A stretch of DNA of 64,000 bases, from positions 558,001-622,000 of the forward strand of contig NZ_NISY01000004.1 in assembly GCF_007595705.1 (NCBI RefSeq), given 5' to 3'. Shown here piece after piece: positions 24,001 through 34,600 of this stretch. The notes under the pieces are model-generated. The model worked only from the letters and a program-made list of their open reading frames with translations. It made no database searches and had not been told where the DNA came from. A program made the position numbers and the translations under genes. This stretch comes from Streptomyces sp. SAJ15 (GTDB lineage: Bacteria > Actinomycetota > Actinomycetes > Streptomycetales > Streptomycetaceae). How positions within the stretch are numbered: position 1 is the stretch's first letter; the number at the start of each line of letters is the position of its first letter.

Positions 24001-24379
24001 CTACGACAACCGAGAGTGCCAAAACCTGAGTGGCCAGCGAATTCGTGTTCTCATCGACGTCTTCGGTGGCTGGTCGGAGTTCCGTCATGCTGCTGAGACC
24101 GCCGAGAAGGTCGCACGCGACGAACTCTTCCGCGTCACTGACCTGAAGGCACTCTGCGCCGAGGCCCAGGAACGCGGTCGCCGGCGACTCGCCGTGACTC
24201 GGGCGCAGGCCGAGGCCCGCAGGGCTGCCGGTCGCCTCCTGCGTGAGGACGAAAGCCAACTGGCAGACGTGAAGACCGCCGGTCTACTCATCGACGGCCT
24301 TATGCAGCCCAGCGTACGGCTCATGGCTGCAACCTGCGTTCTCCGCGCTGGGCGAAAGGGGGCCCAGGCAAGTGCGTGA
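21095..24379 (+). CDS. dpdE: DpdE, SNF2-type helicase/ATPase of 7-deazaguanine DNA restriction
   Basis: A 1094-residue protein. An N-terminal Tudor/SH3-like region (~1-110) precedes a SNF2 ATPase: Walker A [13 protein letters not shown] (~185-195), VVVDEAH (~258-264), [12 protein letters not shown] (~290), then a C-terminal helicase lobe with [40 protein letters not shown] (~628-668; motifs V and VI). The family (RapA/HepA-like) moves on duplex DNA. In the Salmonella Montevideo dpd cluster this SNF2-like member belongs to the dpdD-K set needed to restrict unmodified DNA. It is the first gene of an eight-gene rightward operon whose members overlap. No nuclease motif is seen inside this protein. 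Confidence 0.88.
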   Translation: [1094 protein letters not shown]

Positions 24380-26975
24380 CAGTTGGGCTGCGGCACAGCA
24401 ACTCTTCGACGCCTGGCCGTTCGTTGTCCCGACGCCGGAGGAGCCGGAATACGGCGGCACATTGCGACGGCTCAAGCATGCCCTCGACGGCCTCGCTGAA
24501 CAGAGGGCCTCGTGGCGTGACGTGGCAGCACTGACACGGCAGATCCTTCTCGAAGCTCAGGCCAGCGGAAACACCTTTGGCCTTTCAGTACCACCTGGCG
24601 CACCGCTGCCCACGCGACAACAGTGGGAACAGATGCACTGCCATGCGCTCCCGGACGGCCGTCGTGTCTTGGTCACAGCCCGGCCGTGGCACCCTGGCGG
24701 GGAAGATCAGAAAGCTGACGAAGCAGCCACGTACGACTTGGAGAAAGTCCACCTCGGGGAGAGCCTCCAAACACACCTTGAGTTGGAGCCGTGTCCAGCT
24801 GACCCCTTCTGGATCCGTGCTCTCGGCAGCGGTTACGCCCAGTACAAGTCAATCGGGCAGCGGCAAGCCGCGCGCGCTGTGGCACTCGCAGAGCCTGGCA
24901 GCACTGTCATCGCTTGTTTGCCGACCGGCCACGGCAAGACCGCCCTCGTACAGGCTCCGGCTCTGCTCGCAAGTAACCGTACCGGTGTCACGTTGGTCGT
25001 AGTGCCGACTGTCGTGCTCGCGTTGGACATGGAACGTCGCGCCCAGGAGTTGCTGAACAGCCGCGGACGACGAAGTCCCTCCGGCCGCTACGCTTACATC
25101 GGCGGCCTCGACGAGAACCTCAAGCAACAAATACGAGAAGATATCCGGACAGGCAAACAGCGGATAGTCTTCACAAACCCTGAATCGCTCGTTTCTGGAC
25201 TCAAGTCTGCACTGGAAGATGCTGCCGAGGCAGGTCACCTTCACTACTTCGTCATTGACGAGGCCCACCTCGTCGAGCAATGGGGCGAAGGATTTCGGCC
25301 TGAGTTCCAAACCATGTCCGTCCACCGTCGGACCTGGCTGAGCGCAGCACCACCCGGACGTGCACCCGTGACGGTCTGCATGAGCGCCACACTCACCGAG
25401 CAGCAGGTAACCACGCTCGAGAAACTCTTCGCAGACCCCAAGCCAGCCGAGATCGTTTGGGGCGCCCAGGTGCGCCATGAACCCAGCTACTACATCGATG
25501 CCTTCACCGACGAAGAGCAGCGCACCGAGGCAATCCTTCGTGCCATCGACCTTCTACCGAAACCACTAGCTCTGTACGTGACAGAGCGGAAAGACGCCAA
25601 GGCGTGGCTCGACCGCCTGCGCACAGCCGGCTTCGCACGAGTAGCCGACGTCGCCGGCTATTCCAGCCCCGACGAACGCCGAAGCGCAGTGGAAGGCTGG
25701 AGCGGCCGTTCCGCTTCGGGCCCTATGCCCACCCGATACGACATCGTCGTAGGAACTTCAGCCTTCGGCCTGGGCGTAGACCTACCCGACGTCCGCAGTG
25801 TGGTGCACGCCTGCCTGCCCGAAACCGTCGACCGCTACTACCAGGAGGTAGGGCGCACAGGCCGGGACGGACGTCCGTCCGTGGCCTACCTGGCGTCCGC
25901 CCCCAGGGACGAGCCCGTCGCCGAAGGCATCAATCGGCAAGCAATCATCGGCGCAGACAAAGCGTGGTCGAGGTGGCGGTGGATGTGGATGCTCAGGGAC
26001 AAGACATACCCACGTCAGCGTCACTACCTCGTCAACCTCGACTCCATCCCGGACAACGTCCACGACACCTCGGAGGCAAACCGCGACTGGAACATCCGCA
26101 CCTTGAACCTCATGCTGCGCGCCGGGCTCATCGGTCTCCACGTTCCTGAGCCGCCCCAGCGACACGACGACGAACCACGCGCAGCCTTCCAGGAACGCCT
26201 CGACCGGTTCTACGAGGTGGCATCCACGCATGTGGACGTCACGCTCGAAGACACTCAGACCAACGACGAGGAGCACTTCCGGAGTCGGTTCGAAGCGGAG
26301 CGCCGGCGCTCAATCACCGCGCAGCGACAGGCCCTAGCCGATCTCCGCACCCTGCTACGCGGCGATCGATGCACAGGCGAGGTTCTCAGCACCTACTACC
26401 GGGTCCAGCAAGGCGGTGCCCCACTGCTGACGGGGGTGAATTGCCGAGGCTGCCCCAGTTGCAGAACGACAGGCCTTCCGCAGGAGAACGGCTTCTACAA
26501 GCTGGCCGGAGACCCTCATCCACTGGTTCCAGCCCCTAGTCGGACCAGCCACGATCCACTCCGACGCATGCGTGGCACCGCGTCCTGCCTCAGTTTGTGG
26601 TGGGGGACCGAGACGGACCGCCAGGTCAAGGTGCCTCGGCTGCTGGAGATGCTGGCCCTTCGTGGCATGAATGTGATTGGTGGGCCAGGGATCACCCCAT
26701 CTCTAGCCGAAGCTCTTCAGGAGGATGTGGCACCGCGGCCGATCATCTGCGACACCGACGCGGATCTGCTCCGCTTCTACGAAGGCCCCATCGTCTGGGT
26801 TCTGGACGATGATCCCTCACCGATGGACCGGGTGCTCAGATCGCGGCTTGACTCACCAGATGTGACCTACTTGATCCACCCGCGAAGTACGCCGGATCCG
26901 AGTCGCCCAGGCCTGGCCTTCGGTGCTCTTCATGCTCAAAGTTTCTCCGTCCAGACCGCGTTGGAGTCCTTCTGA
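24372..26975 (+). CDS. dpdF: DpdF, RecQ-like helicase
   Basis: An 867-residue superfamily-2 helicase. Q-like and Walker A motifs are YKSIGQRQAARAVALAEPGSTVIACLPTGHGKTALVQ (~155-192), DEAH box FVIDEAHLVEQWGEGFRPEF (~291-310), SAT-like CMSATLT, and motif VI VDRYYQEVGRTGRDGRPS (~488-505), which resembles RecQ. Toward the C-terminus GVNCRGCPSCRTTG (~685-700) is a possible zinc site. It starts with GTG overlapping dpdE by 8 nt. DpdF is the RecQ-like member of the dpd restriction set; presumably it unwinds DNA that lacks the deazaguanine mark together with DpdE and DpdJ. Mechanism unknown. Confidence 0.87.
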   Translation: MRDSWAAAQQLFDAWPFVVPTPEEPEYGGTLRRLKHALDGLAEQRASWRDVAALTRQILLEAQASGNTFGLSVPPGAPLPTRQQWEQMHCHALPDGRRVLVTARPWHPGGEDQKADEAATYDLEKVHLGESLQTHLELEPCPADPFWIRALGSGYAQYKSIGQRQAARAVALAEPGSTVIACLPTGHGKTALVQAPALLASNRTGVTLVVVPTVVLALDMERRAQELLNSRGRRSPSGRYAYIGGLDENLKQQIREDIRTGKQRIVFTNPESLVSGLKSALEDAAEAGHLHYFVIDEAHLVEQWGEGFRPEFQTMSVHRRTWLSAAPPGRAPVTVCMSATLTEQQVTTLEKLFADPKPAEIVWGAQVRHEPSYYIDAFTDEEQRTEAILRAIDLLPKPLALYVTERKDAKAWLDRLRTAGFARVADVAGYSSPDERRSAVEGWSGRSASGPMPTRYDIVVGTSAFGLGVDLPDVRSVVHACLPETVDRYYQEVGRTGRDGRPSVAYLASAPRDEPVAEGINRQAIIGADKAWSRWRWMWMLRDKTYPRQRHYLVNLDSIPDNVHDTSEANRDWNIRTLNLMLRAGLIGLHVPEPPQRHDDEPRAAFQERLDRFYEVASTHVDVTLEDTQTNDEEHFRSRFEAERRRSITAQRQALADLRTLLRGDRCTGEVLSTYYRVQQGGAPLLTGVNCRGCPSCRTTGLPQENGFYKLAGDPHPLVPAPSRTSHDPLRRMRGTASCLSLWWGTETDRQVKVPRLLEMLALRGMNVIGGPGITPSLAEALQEDVAPRPIICDTDADLLRFYEGPIVWVLDDDPSPMDRVLRSRLDSPDVTYLIHPRSTPDPSRPGLAFGALHAQSFSVQTALESF

Positions 26976-27886
26976 TGGCCCTGATCAACGTGGACGCCTC
27001 GCGCCCCGACCCCATGTGGGCAGTCGTCCGTCTACTGGCCCACTCGAAGAAGCCGGTACCACTCAACGGCGCGCGCGCTCTGCTGAGCCCACCGACCCTC
27101 GCATCCGGTGACAAAGACGCGTCGGAGATGTTCAACAAGGCCGTCAAGACGCTGCGGGAGCTCGGGCTGCTCCACGTCGCCGAATCCACCGGTGAGCTGA
27201 CGCTCACGGGACCCGCTGAACATCTCGACGGCCAAGACTGGGACGCATTTGCGGCTGCGCTGCGCAGCGCCGTCTTCGCACCTGAGCGCAACAGTGGTCT
27301 GGGGGACAACGATGAGCAGAGGGAATCCCGAGACCTCACGCGTGCCCTGGCATGGTTCCTCACGCTAGATCCCATGGGCCCTGCTGTGGACTGGGACCAG
27401 GCGCAGGACCTCATGAAGGAGACCCCTCTCAGGCCCGAGGCGGGACCGGCTGTCGTGAACGCCGAGCGATGGCGGCAGTTCTGCGACTGGGCCCCGGCGC
27501 TAGGGCTCGCAGCACGACCACTCCTTGCCGGCGGAGGTGGCAGTCGACTGGTACCCGACTGCACGGCCGCAGTCAGATACGTCATGCAGTGCCTGTGGGA
27601 GCCGGGCCGCCAGGTGAATGCCGTAACAGCCGTACGAAGCGTCCGGGAGCATTTGCCGGTACTCTCCAGCGGCCAATACTCGCTGGCTCTCCACCTCCTC
27701 AACCCCGGTGACCGTGTAGCGGGCCCTGCTCTCTCCTTTGCGCTGCTCCGCGGTAACGACGAGGGCTGGCTGCGCCTAGAACTCGATTCCGATGCCGCAA
27801 TGGTGCTGCAGGTGAGCGATCCAGAGCAGCCCTCCAGTCCGCGCTACGTAAGCGACATCACGATCCAGGAGGCCCCCAGTGCCTGA
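26975..27886 (+). CDS. dpdG: DpdG, accessory protein of dpd restriction
   Basis: A 303-residue soluble protein overlapping dpdF by one base (TGATG). The N-terminus (~10-75; DPMWAVVRLLAHSKKPVPLNGARALLSPP...MFNKAVKTLRELGLLHVAESTGELTLT) reads like a winged helix-turn-helix, and the rest is helical with no catalytic motif. Identification as DpdG rests on gene order between the RecQ-like helicase and the large P-loop ATPase, which is the order of the described dpd clusters. A DNA-reading or adaptor role is inferred. Confidence 0.75.
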   Translation: MALINVDASRPDPMWAVVRLLAHSKKPVPLNGARALLSPPTLASGDKDASEMFNKAVKTLRELGLLHVAESTGELTLTGPAEHLDGQDWDAFAAALRSAVFAPERNSGLGDNDEQRESRDLTRALAWFLTLDPMGPAVDWDQAQDLMKETPLRPEAGPAVVNAERWRQFCDWAPALGLAARPLLAGGGGSRLVPDCTAAVRYVMQCLWEPGRQVNAVTAVRSVREHLPVLSSGQYSLALHLLNPGDRVAGPALSFALLRGNDEGWLRLELDSDAAMVLQVSDPEQPSSPRYVSDITIQEAPSA

Positions 27887-30800
27887 CTTCCGCGGAAAGG
27901 TCTGCTGGGACCCCGCAACGGCCGCCAACACCATCAGCGTTGAAGCCATCTCCCCATCTGCGGCCGTGTTTCGGGCCACTCATGCGCCGTTGCGGATCCA
28001 GCGAGCGCGGCTCGACGGCCGGCAACTCGTGCTTGAGGGCCAGCCGGTCGACGAGCGGACGGTTCTTCACGACTTCCTGAATCATGAGTCCAACAGCGGC
28101 GCACTCCTTATGCCCATCGTGGGCGAGTCCGGGTCGGGAAAGTCTCACCTCGTCCGATGGGTCCGCGAGCACCTCGAACTGGTCGACGACGGGCGCCGTG
28201 ATCGCGAGATCATCTACCTTGAGAAGCACAGAACAAGCCTCAAGGCAGTGGTGCAAAGCCTGATCGCCAAGGCAGACAGTGACGAACTGAAGCAACTCAA
28301 AGCGGAGATCGACAAATTTACCGCTGACATCGACGCATCAGTGCTGGCTCGGCGGCTGATCCACTCCCTCAACGAGACTCTCGTAGCCGAGACCGGCCGC
28401 GGCGTCTCGGGGCCGGCGCGGCAACTCTTCGGCCCTCATGGTCTCGGAGCACTCCTTGACGATCCACACGTCAGCGAATTCATGCTCCAGCCCGAGAAGT
28501 TTGTTCCACAACTGGCCACGTACCTCCTACGAGACCGCACCAAGGGTGACAAAGATCGCCCGCCAAAGTTCACAGTTGATGATCTGCCGCTAGACATCAC
28601 AGATGTCAGCAAGGCTTCCGCACTGGCCAAGAAGTGGGTACAGGTTCTCAGCGCCAAGGCCGAACTCCAGGAGATCGCGATCGACCTCCTGAACGAGCAC
28701 TTGGAGACTGCGATCAATCGCAGCTTCAACCTCGGCATGGGCCGCTTGCTGGAAGCGATGACCCTTGTCCGCGAGGAGTATCACCGACAGGGCAAAGAGA
28801 TCATTCTCCTCATCGAAGACTTTGCTCTCATTCAGGGCGTACAGAAGGACCTGCTGGATGCTCTTGTCGAAGCCGCTCACCGTGAGGGGGCGACACGGCT
28901 AGCCCCCATCCGCACCCTTATGGCGGTAACGACTGGCTACTTCCGTGACCTGCCAGAGACCGCCCTCACCCGTGTACAAGCAAACCTGGGCTACGCGTAT
29001 GACCTCGATGTGCCCTTCAGCGAAGAAGACACCGGCGAAGAAGCCATCGCTTCATTCGTTGGCCGCTACCTCAACGCCGCGCGCATCGGCAAGGATCGAT
29101 TGGAGCAGGTAGGCGGCGCCGAGCCGCCGAACGCGTGTGATGCCTGCCCGCTGCAGCCGCGTTGCCACGACGCGTTTGGAGCATCAGCGGATGGATTCGG
29201 GCTCTACCCCTTCAACCGCTCAGCCCTGACTCGCATGGTCCACTCCACCGCTTCGAAAGATGAACCGTGGGGGTTCGTCCCCCGAACGGTGCTCGGAAGT
29301 GTGGTGCGACCCATTCTCATTGAGCACGCTGGATCGCTGCGGCGTGGGGAGTTTCCCGATGAGGCCTTCTCCGAAAGCTTCCCTACCGCTGACATCGACA
29401 CGACGCTTGACACAACCGTGCGATCGTTCATTGATACCAACGATCAGGTGGCCGGTACACGCCGGAAGCTGATCCTTGAATTCTGGGGCGATGCCGCTGC
29501 ACAGGGCATCGAAATCGATCCCACGGTGATGGAGGCCTTTGCTCTCAGCCCGATGGCTGCCGGAGCCCGAACCCCTCTGAAGCAGCCACGGCGCGAAGCT
29601 GAGCCTTCCCCCCAATCCGGCGCCTCGCCTGGCACTGCCAAGACGGAAGACAAGACTTATCCGCCGTCCGTTCAGCGGAGCCTTCAGAACATCGAGGAGT
29701 GGGTGACCCGCGGCGACGACCTTAAGCAGGATCATGCCCGAGCCATCCGCACTGTCATCGCCACGGCGGTAGCCGAGCGGTACCGCTGGAACGCGCCGCT
29801 CATGCAGGCGCAGAGCAACGTGAAGGAGAAGGGCTGGCCCAACAACGCCACCGTCGTCAGCATCGAAGGCTCTGCTGTCGCAGGCATCACAGGTGCCGAT
29901 AGCGCGCCGATCCAGTTCAAGCGGAGTGCGACGAACAGCAGGTTCTTCCAGAGCTTGATCCGTGCGCAGTACGGGTTGGACCAAGTACGCGGTGAGGACA
30001 TCCGCAGGCTCGCGACCCTGGCCGAGCGGCACGCGGGTTCGCTGGCGTCGCGAGTTCAACGCAACTTGGAGGTCACTGACGACGACCTTGTCCTCGGCCT
30101 ACGGGCATCCGTACTAGGAGCGGTTCTTGCTGGCCGGTGCTGGCCTGGCATGAGTATCGAAGAGCTCCTGGCGGCAGCGGTGGACGACGGCGATGCTTGG
30201 GAAGGTACCGGCGTAATGTCGAGGCCGGACCGGTGGACCGCCGCCCTCAACCAGCACCTGGCGGCCCGAAGCGCCCTGGTGAAGCGTATCCGTGCTGGTA
30301 TCGGCATCTCGCAGGGAAGCAGGGGAGCCGTGGGCATGATCGATGCAGCCCGGGCAGTCCCTCTGCTGGAAGAGGCAACAGCCACCTGGGCGTGGGAAAC
30401 GCCGGCGGGCAGCATCCCCGAGTGGGTGAAGCCCGCAGTCAAACCATTCGCGTCATGGTCCGCGCTGATCGACGGGCAAGTCACGATGCTCAAGGGCTGG
30501 CTGAGCGACATCCGAATGCGGCAACCCCGCAGCACCCCGGGGAATCACACCCTGGCCAGCATCAGAACTGCCGTCGACAGGGCAAGAGAGGTCAGTCTGT
30601 CGCTGTCCGCCCAACGAGCACGTGAACTCGATGCTCTCCTCGAGCAGGCAGGTGCTGTGGAGTGGTCCACGATCTCCGCTCTGGAGGATGACCTGGGTCG
30701 GTGCTTCGACGACGATCGCCCCGAGGCGGCGCGTCTGACGGCGCGCATCCGCACGGCCGCCCAGGACCGCGGAGCCTCCATCGAAGTTATCCGGAACCTG

Positions 30801-30950
30801 CTTTGTGTCGCTGACGAATGGCTTGATGAGGCACTGAAGGGTGCCGAGCTGCGGGCGAGTTCGTCGGCTGCGAAGAGCGCAGCCGAGGGCGTGCAAGAAC
30901 TCATTGCCGAATGGCGTTCCCTGGCAGTTGAAGGGGCTGATCAGTCGTGA
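27879..30950 (+). CDS. dpdH: DpdH, large P-loop ATPase
   Basis: A 1023-residue protein. Walker A is PIVGESGSGKSHLVRWV (~80-96), and a Walker B-like IILLIEDFALIQG (~307-319) follows a helical region; this is a STAND/AAA-like NTPase start. ACDACPLQPRCHDAFG (~417-432) is a Cys4-type candidate zinc or iron-sulfur site. The C-terminal half is helical with no assigned fold. It overlaps dpdG by 8 nt and dpdI by 4 nt. By order and size this is DpdH, required for restriction in described systems; ATPase activity is predicted and the target is not known. Confidence 0.82.
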   Translation: MPDFRGKVCWDPATAANTISVEAISPSAAVFRATHAPLRIQRARLDGRQLVLEGQPVDERTVLHDFLNHESNSGALLMPIVGESGSGKSHLVRWVREHLELVDDGRRDREIIYLEKHRTSLKAVVQSLIAKADSDELKQLKAEIDKFTADIDASVLARRLIHSLNETLVAETGRGVSGPARQLFGPHGLGALLDDPHVSEFMLQPEKFVPQLATYLLRDRTKGDKDRPPKFTVDDLPLDITDVSKASALAKKWVQVLSAKAELQEIAIDLLNEHLETAINRSFNLGMGRLLEAMTLVREEYHRQGKEIILLIEDFALIQGVQKDLLDALVEAAHREGATRLAPIRTLMAVTTGYFRDLPETALTRVQANLGYAYDLDVPFSEEDTGEEAIASFVGRYLNAARIGKDRLEQVGGAEPPNACDACPLQPRCHDAFGASADGFGLYPFNRSALTRMVHSTASKDEPWGFVPRTVLGSVVRPILIEHAGSLRRGEFPDEAFSESFPTADIDTTLDTTVRSFIDTNDQVAGTRRKLILEFWGDAAAQGIEIDPTVMEAFALSPMAAGARTPLKQPRREAEPSPQSGASPGTAKTEDKTYPPSVQRSLQNIEEWVTRGDDLKQDHARAIRTVIATAVAERYRWNAPLMQAQSNVKEKGWPNNATVVSIEGSAVAGITGADSAPIQFKRSATNSRFFQSLIRAQYGLDQVRGEDIRRLATLAERHAGSLASRVQRNLEVTDDDLVLGLRASVLGAVLAGRCWPGMSIEELLAAAVDDGDAWEGTGVMSRPDRWTAALNQHLAARSALVKRIRAGIGISQGSRGAVGMIDAARAVPLLEEATATWAWETPAGSIPEWVKPAVKPFASWSALIDGQVTMLKGWLSDIRMRQPRSTPGNHTLASIRTAVDRAREVSLSLSAQRARELDALLEQAGAVEWSTISALEDDLGRCFDDDRPEAARLTARIRTAAQDRGASIEVIRNLLCVADEWLDEALKGAELRASSSAAKSAAEGVQELIAEWRSLAVEGADQS

Positions 30951-31636
30951 CTCGGATGTCTGTGTACGAGAAGGCAAAGCTGCTTGAGGATCACGCTTCC
31001 CGCATCGCAGATGGCGAGGACTCTCAGCGACAAGCCACTCGTGTATCAAGCCGGCTGCTGGAACTCCGCTCTCAGCTCAACCAGCTTCGCTCGCAACTGG
31101 CCGTCACGCAGGCCCTACAGTCCCGTGGCGCGGGACTCGACATTGACTTGTCCGGCATCGATGACGGCAGAGTTGGATTCGAACGCAGTCTGGGGCCCAG
31201 CGGACTCCCTTCCAACCAGGTGTTCAACACGGCGAAGAAGAAGACACAGGCAGTAACCGATCGTCTCGCGGAAGAAAATCAAGCCGCTTGGTCAGCCTGG
31301 ACTGAGCAACTTCTCGCGGAACTGCCCCTTGCGCGAATCTCGATGCTCGTCGAACTCGAAGCGGAGAAGCAGGCTTCCAAGCGACAAATCGAACTGGAGC
31401 GAATCGCCAGGGGTAAGGCTTCTCAAGAAGCCATCACCACATTCGCGACCACGTACGCCGGCCTAGCGGAGCTCCTTCAAGACACTCAAGATCCGCCGGA
31501 AGCACTCGTCGATCTGCTAAATCGGCTACGCGAGCAACCTGGCCTGACGCTAAGCGACGTCACAGACGAAGAGATCGCACTCCTTCGCGAATGCCGGATG
31601 GACGCCCACATCACCCTGAAGAGGAAGGGTTCGTGA
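30947..31636 (+). CDS. dpdI: DpdI, coiled-coil protein
   Basis: A 229-residue, charged and helical protein. Heptad-like stretches occur at ~20-60 (RQATRVSSRLLELRSQLNQLRSQLAVTQALQSRG) and ~125-165 (RISMLVELEAEKQASKRQIELERIARGK). No catalytic motif. It overlaps dpdH by 4 nt and dpdJ by 4 nt, so stoichiometric expression with DpdH and DpdJ is likely. Named from its place in the conserved order; a scaffolding role is inferred. Confidence 0.72.
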   Translation: MTRMSVYEKAKLLEDHASRIADGEDSQRQATRVSSRLLELRSQLNQLRSQLAVTQALQSRGAGLDIDLSGIDDGRVGFERSLGPSGLPSNQVFNTAKKKTQAVTDRLAEENQAAWSAWTEQLLAELPLARISMLVELEAEKQASKRQIELERIARGKASQEAITTFATTYAGLAELLQDTQDPPEALVDLLNRLREQPGLTLSDVTDEEIALLRECRMDAHITLKRKGS

Positions 31637-34600
31637 ACCAGAGCACAGTAGGCCGGAAGTTCGCCAACGAACTCCTGAACCAACTTGAAGACCTTGAGAT
31701 GCCCCTCCTCATGTGGGGCGTGACGGAAGGCGCGCTCTCAGAGGATGACGTCCTCAACTGCATCGAGCAGTTCCTCGACGAATGCGACAATCCGCCGGCA
31801 CTATCGGCCGTCGAGATCCTCCGCGAGATGCAGGGCCGCGCGCTGCTCTTCAAGGTGCCCTGGCCTAGCGACGGATCGATCCGCTACCGCACTCGTTTTG
31901 CCGAAGCCCTGCGCTTGACCGCCGGACTGCGTCAACTCTTCCGCCCCCGCGGAGACTGGGCAGACGACATACCCAACGGATGGTGGCGGCAAGGGAAGCG
32001 ACTCGTTGCTGACTACCGCCTACACGTTCGCTATCGTCGTTACCCTGATCGAGATATTCCGGGCTCCCAAGCACTCAAGGAGTTGCGCACCCTTCCAGGT
32101 TGGGGCGATCTCCAAGACCGCGTTGCCCAGGACCAACTGGGCGGCAAGAACCTCGCTCGTTTTCAGTTGGAGGCAACGCAAGCTGTCTTCTCCTCACTCC
32201 AGGGCCAAAACCGTTCCAAGGGCATTATCGTCAGCGCCGGCACCGGTAGCGGCAAGACGCTGTCCTTCTACCTGCCCGCCTTCGCAGCCATAGCGGAGCA
32301 CGCGACCAACAGGGTCCAGAACAGGATCCACACTCTGGCTCTGTATCCGCGAACTGAGTTGCTGCGGGATCAGTTGCGCGATGCGATCATCAATGCTCGA
32401 AGCGTTCAGAGCGCGCTCGTCAGCCAGGGGAAGAGGCCTCTGCGTCTCGGCGCACTCTACGGAGGCACCCCGAATCACGCCGATGACTGGCGACTTCAGC
32501 CCGGACGAGGTTCCGGCCGTTGGGCACGTGTAGGGGACGGCGCCGTGTGTCCCTTCCTTCCCTGTCCCAGCCCTGAGTGTGAAGACGGCGAGTTGATTTG
32601 GTCTGACAGGGACCGCGCTGAACGCGTTGAACGCCTCATATGCCGACGCTGCGGGGACGAAATCCCGGACGGCCAACTCGCCCTGACTCGCGAGTCCTTG
32701 AAGAAGAACCCGCCGCACCTGTTGTTCACAACTACGGAGATGCTGAACAACTGCAGCGCCGACGGCTACCTCGATAGCCTCCTGGGATGGCGCGGGGGAA
32801 GCGTGCCGTCCCTGATGCTCCTCGATGAAGTGCACACCTACTCGGGAGTGCACGGGGCGCAGGTCGCCTACCTCCTACGCAGATGGAGGGACGCAGTAGG
32901 CAAACCCGTAACTTTCGTGGGCCTCAGCGCCACACTGCGCGACGCGAACCAGTTCTTCGCACAGTTGGTCGGCCTGCGCGAGAGTGACGTGGACCCCATT
33001 GCACCCGACGATGCCACCATGGTGCGGGAAGGCCGCGAGTACGCGCTCGCGCTGCGAGGCGACCCAGTCTCGGGAGCCAGTCTCCTGTCCACGTCGATCC
33101 AGACTGCGATGCTCTGGGGCCGCGTACTCGACAACGGTGACGACGCCTTCCTCTACGGCTCGACTGGGTTCCTATTCACGGATGCCCTGGACGTCACCAA
33201 CCGTTTCTACAAGTACCTCCGCGACGCCGAGGGCGACCAGGACCATCGCGGGCGCACGAGTCGCCGGGGTGACGTGCTGGCCGGGTTGCGGTCACGTGCG
33301 CGCCCTGAGCCCGGGCCTCGCTACCTCGAGGGACAGAACTGGGAACTCGTCGAGCGGGTCGGTCATGAACTCGACCCCGATCTCCGCATGCACCCCTTGA
33401 TCATCGGGCGAACCTCATCCCAGGACGCGGGGGTGAACCGCAATGCGAACCTCACGATCGCTACAGCGTCGTTGGAAGTGGGCTTCAACGATCCCCGGGT
33501 TGGTCTCGTCCTTCAACACAAGGCACCGCGGAATGCCGCTTCGTTCATCCAGCGCCGCGGCCGCGCCGGCCGAGAGCGCGGGACTCGGCCGCTGACCATC
33601 GTGACCTTGTCGGACTACGGTCGCGATCGCCTGGCCTACCAGGGCTACGAAACGCTCTTTGCTCCGGAAGTCGCTGCCACGACCCTGCCGCTCAAGAACC
33701 GGTACGTCCTCAAGATCCAGGGAGCCCAGGCTCTTCTTGACTGGGCCGGGCGCAGGATGCGTGTCCAGGTCGGGCGCGGCGACGTGCGCAAGCTCCTGAC
33801 GACCCCGGATGACCCAAGGATCTTGTCCGAGTACGAGAACGAGCGCCTCGGACTGATCAAGATCCTGCATCAACTGCTGACCGAGGAGCGTGTCCAGGAC
33901 GAGTTTGCACGGCACCTCGTCAAGGCGTTGAAGATCAGCGTCGACGAGGCACAGGCCGTGTTGTGGGAACAGCCTCGCTCCCTCCTCATGGCCGTCGTGC
34001 CCACGGCTCTTCGCCGGCTTCGCTCCCGTTGGGAACCTCTTGTAAACGACCCCGGCATGGGCAAGAAGGCCATGCTGCCCGAGTTCATCACCCGCACCCT
34101 CTTCGAGCCGCTGAACCTTCCTGAGGTCGATCTGGAACTCCCCTTCGATAATGGGGATGGATCCATCGAGCACATGCCCATCGGTAAGGCACTGACTGAA
34201 GCCGTGCCTGGACGGGTCAGCCGGCGCTTTGGGTACCTGGACGACACTCACCGCACGTGGCTCCCCATCCCCGACGAGGACGGCCACGTACTCAACCTGA
34301 GGGAAATCGTCACCGAGGGCAGGCTGGAGGGCACCTGGCAGCCTCATGGACACGATGGCGCCAACTTCGAAGTCGTCCGCCCCTTGAGTCTTGCGCTTTC
34401 CCAACCCGATCCCGACATCGTGGATCAGTCCCACGGACAGCCGCAGTGGGGCACCCAGATCGTTGTGGAGGACGACGCACCCCTCAGTGAGGGCACCGTG
34501 CCGAAGCCATCCCCCTGGCAACGACGCATTGACACGGTCAGCTTTGCGACCCACGCGGCCGGCAACCCTGTACAAGTGCGCCGCATGACGTTCGGCGCTG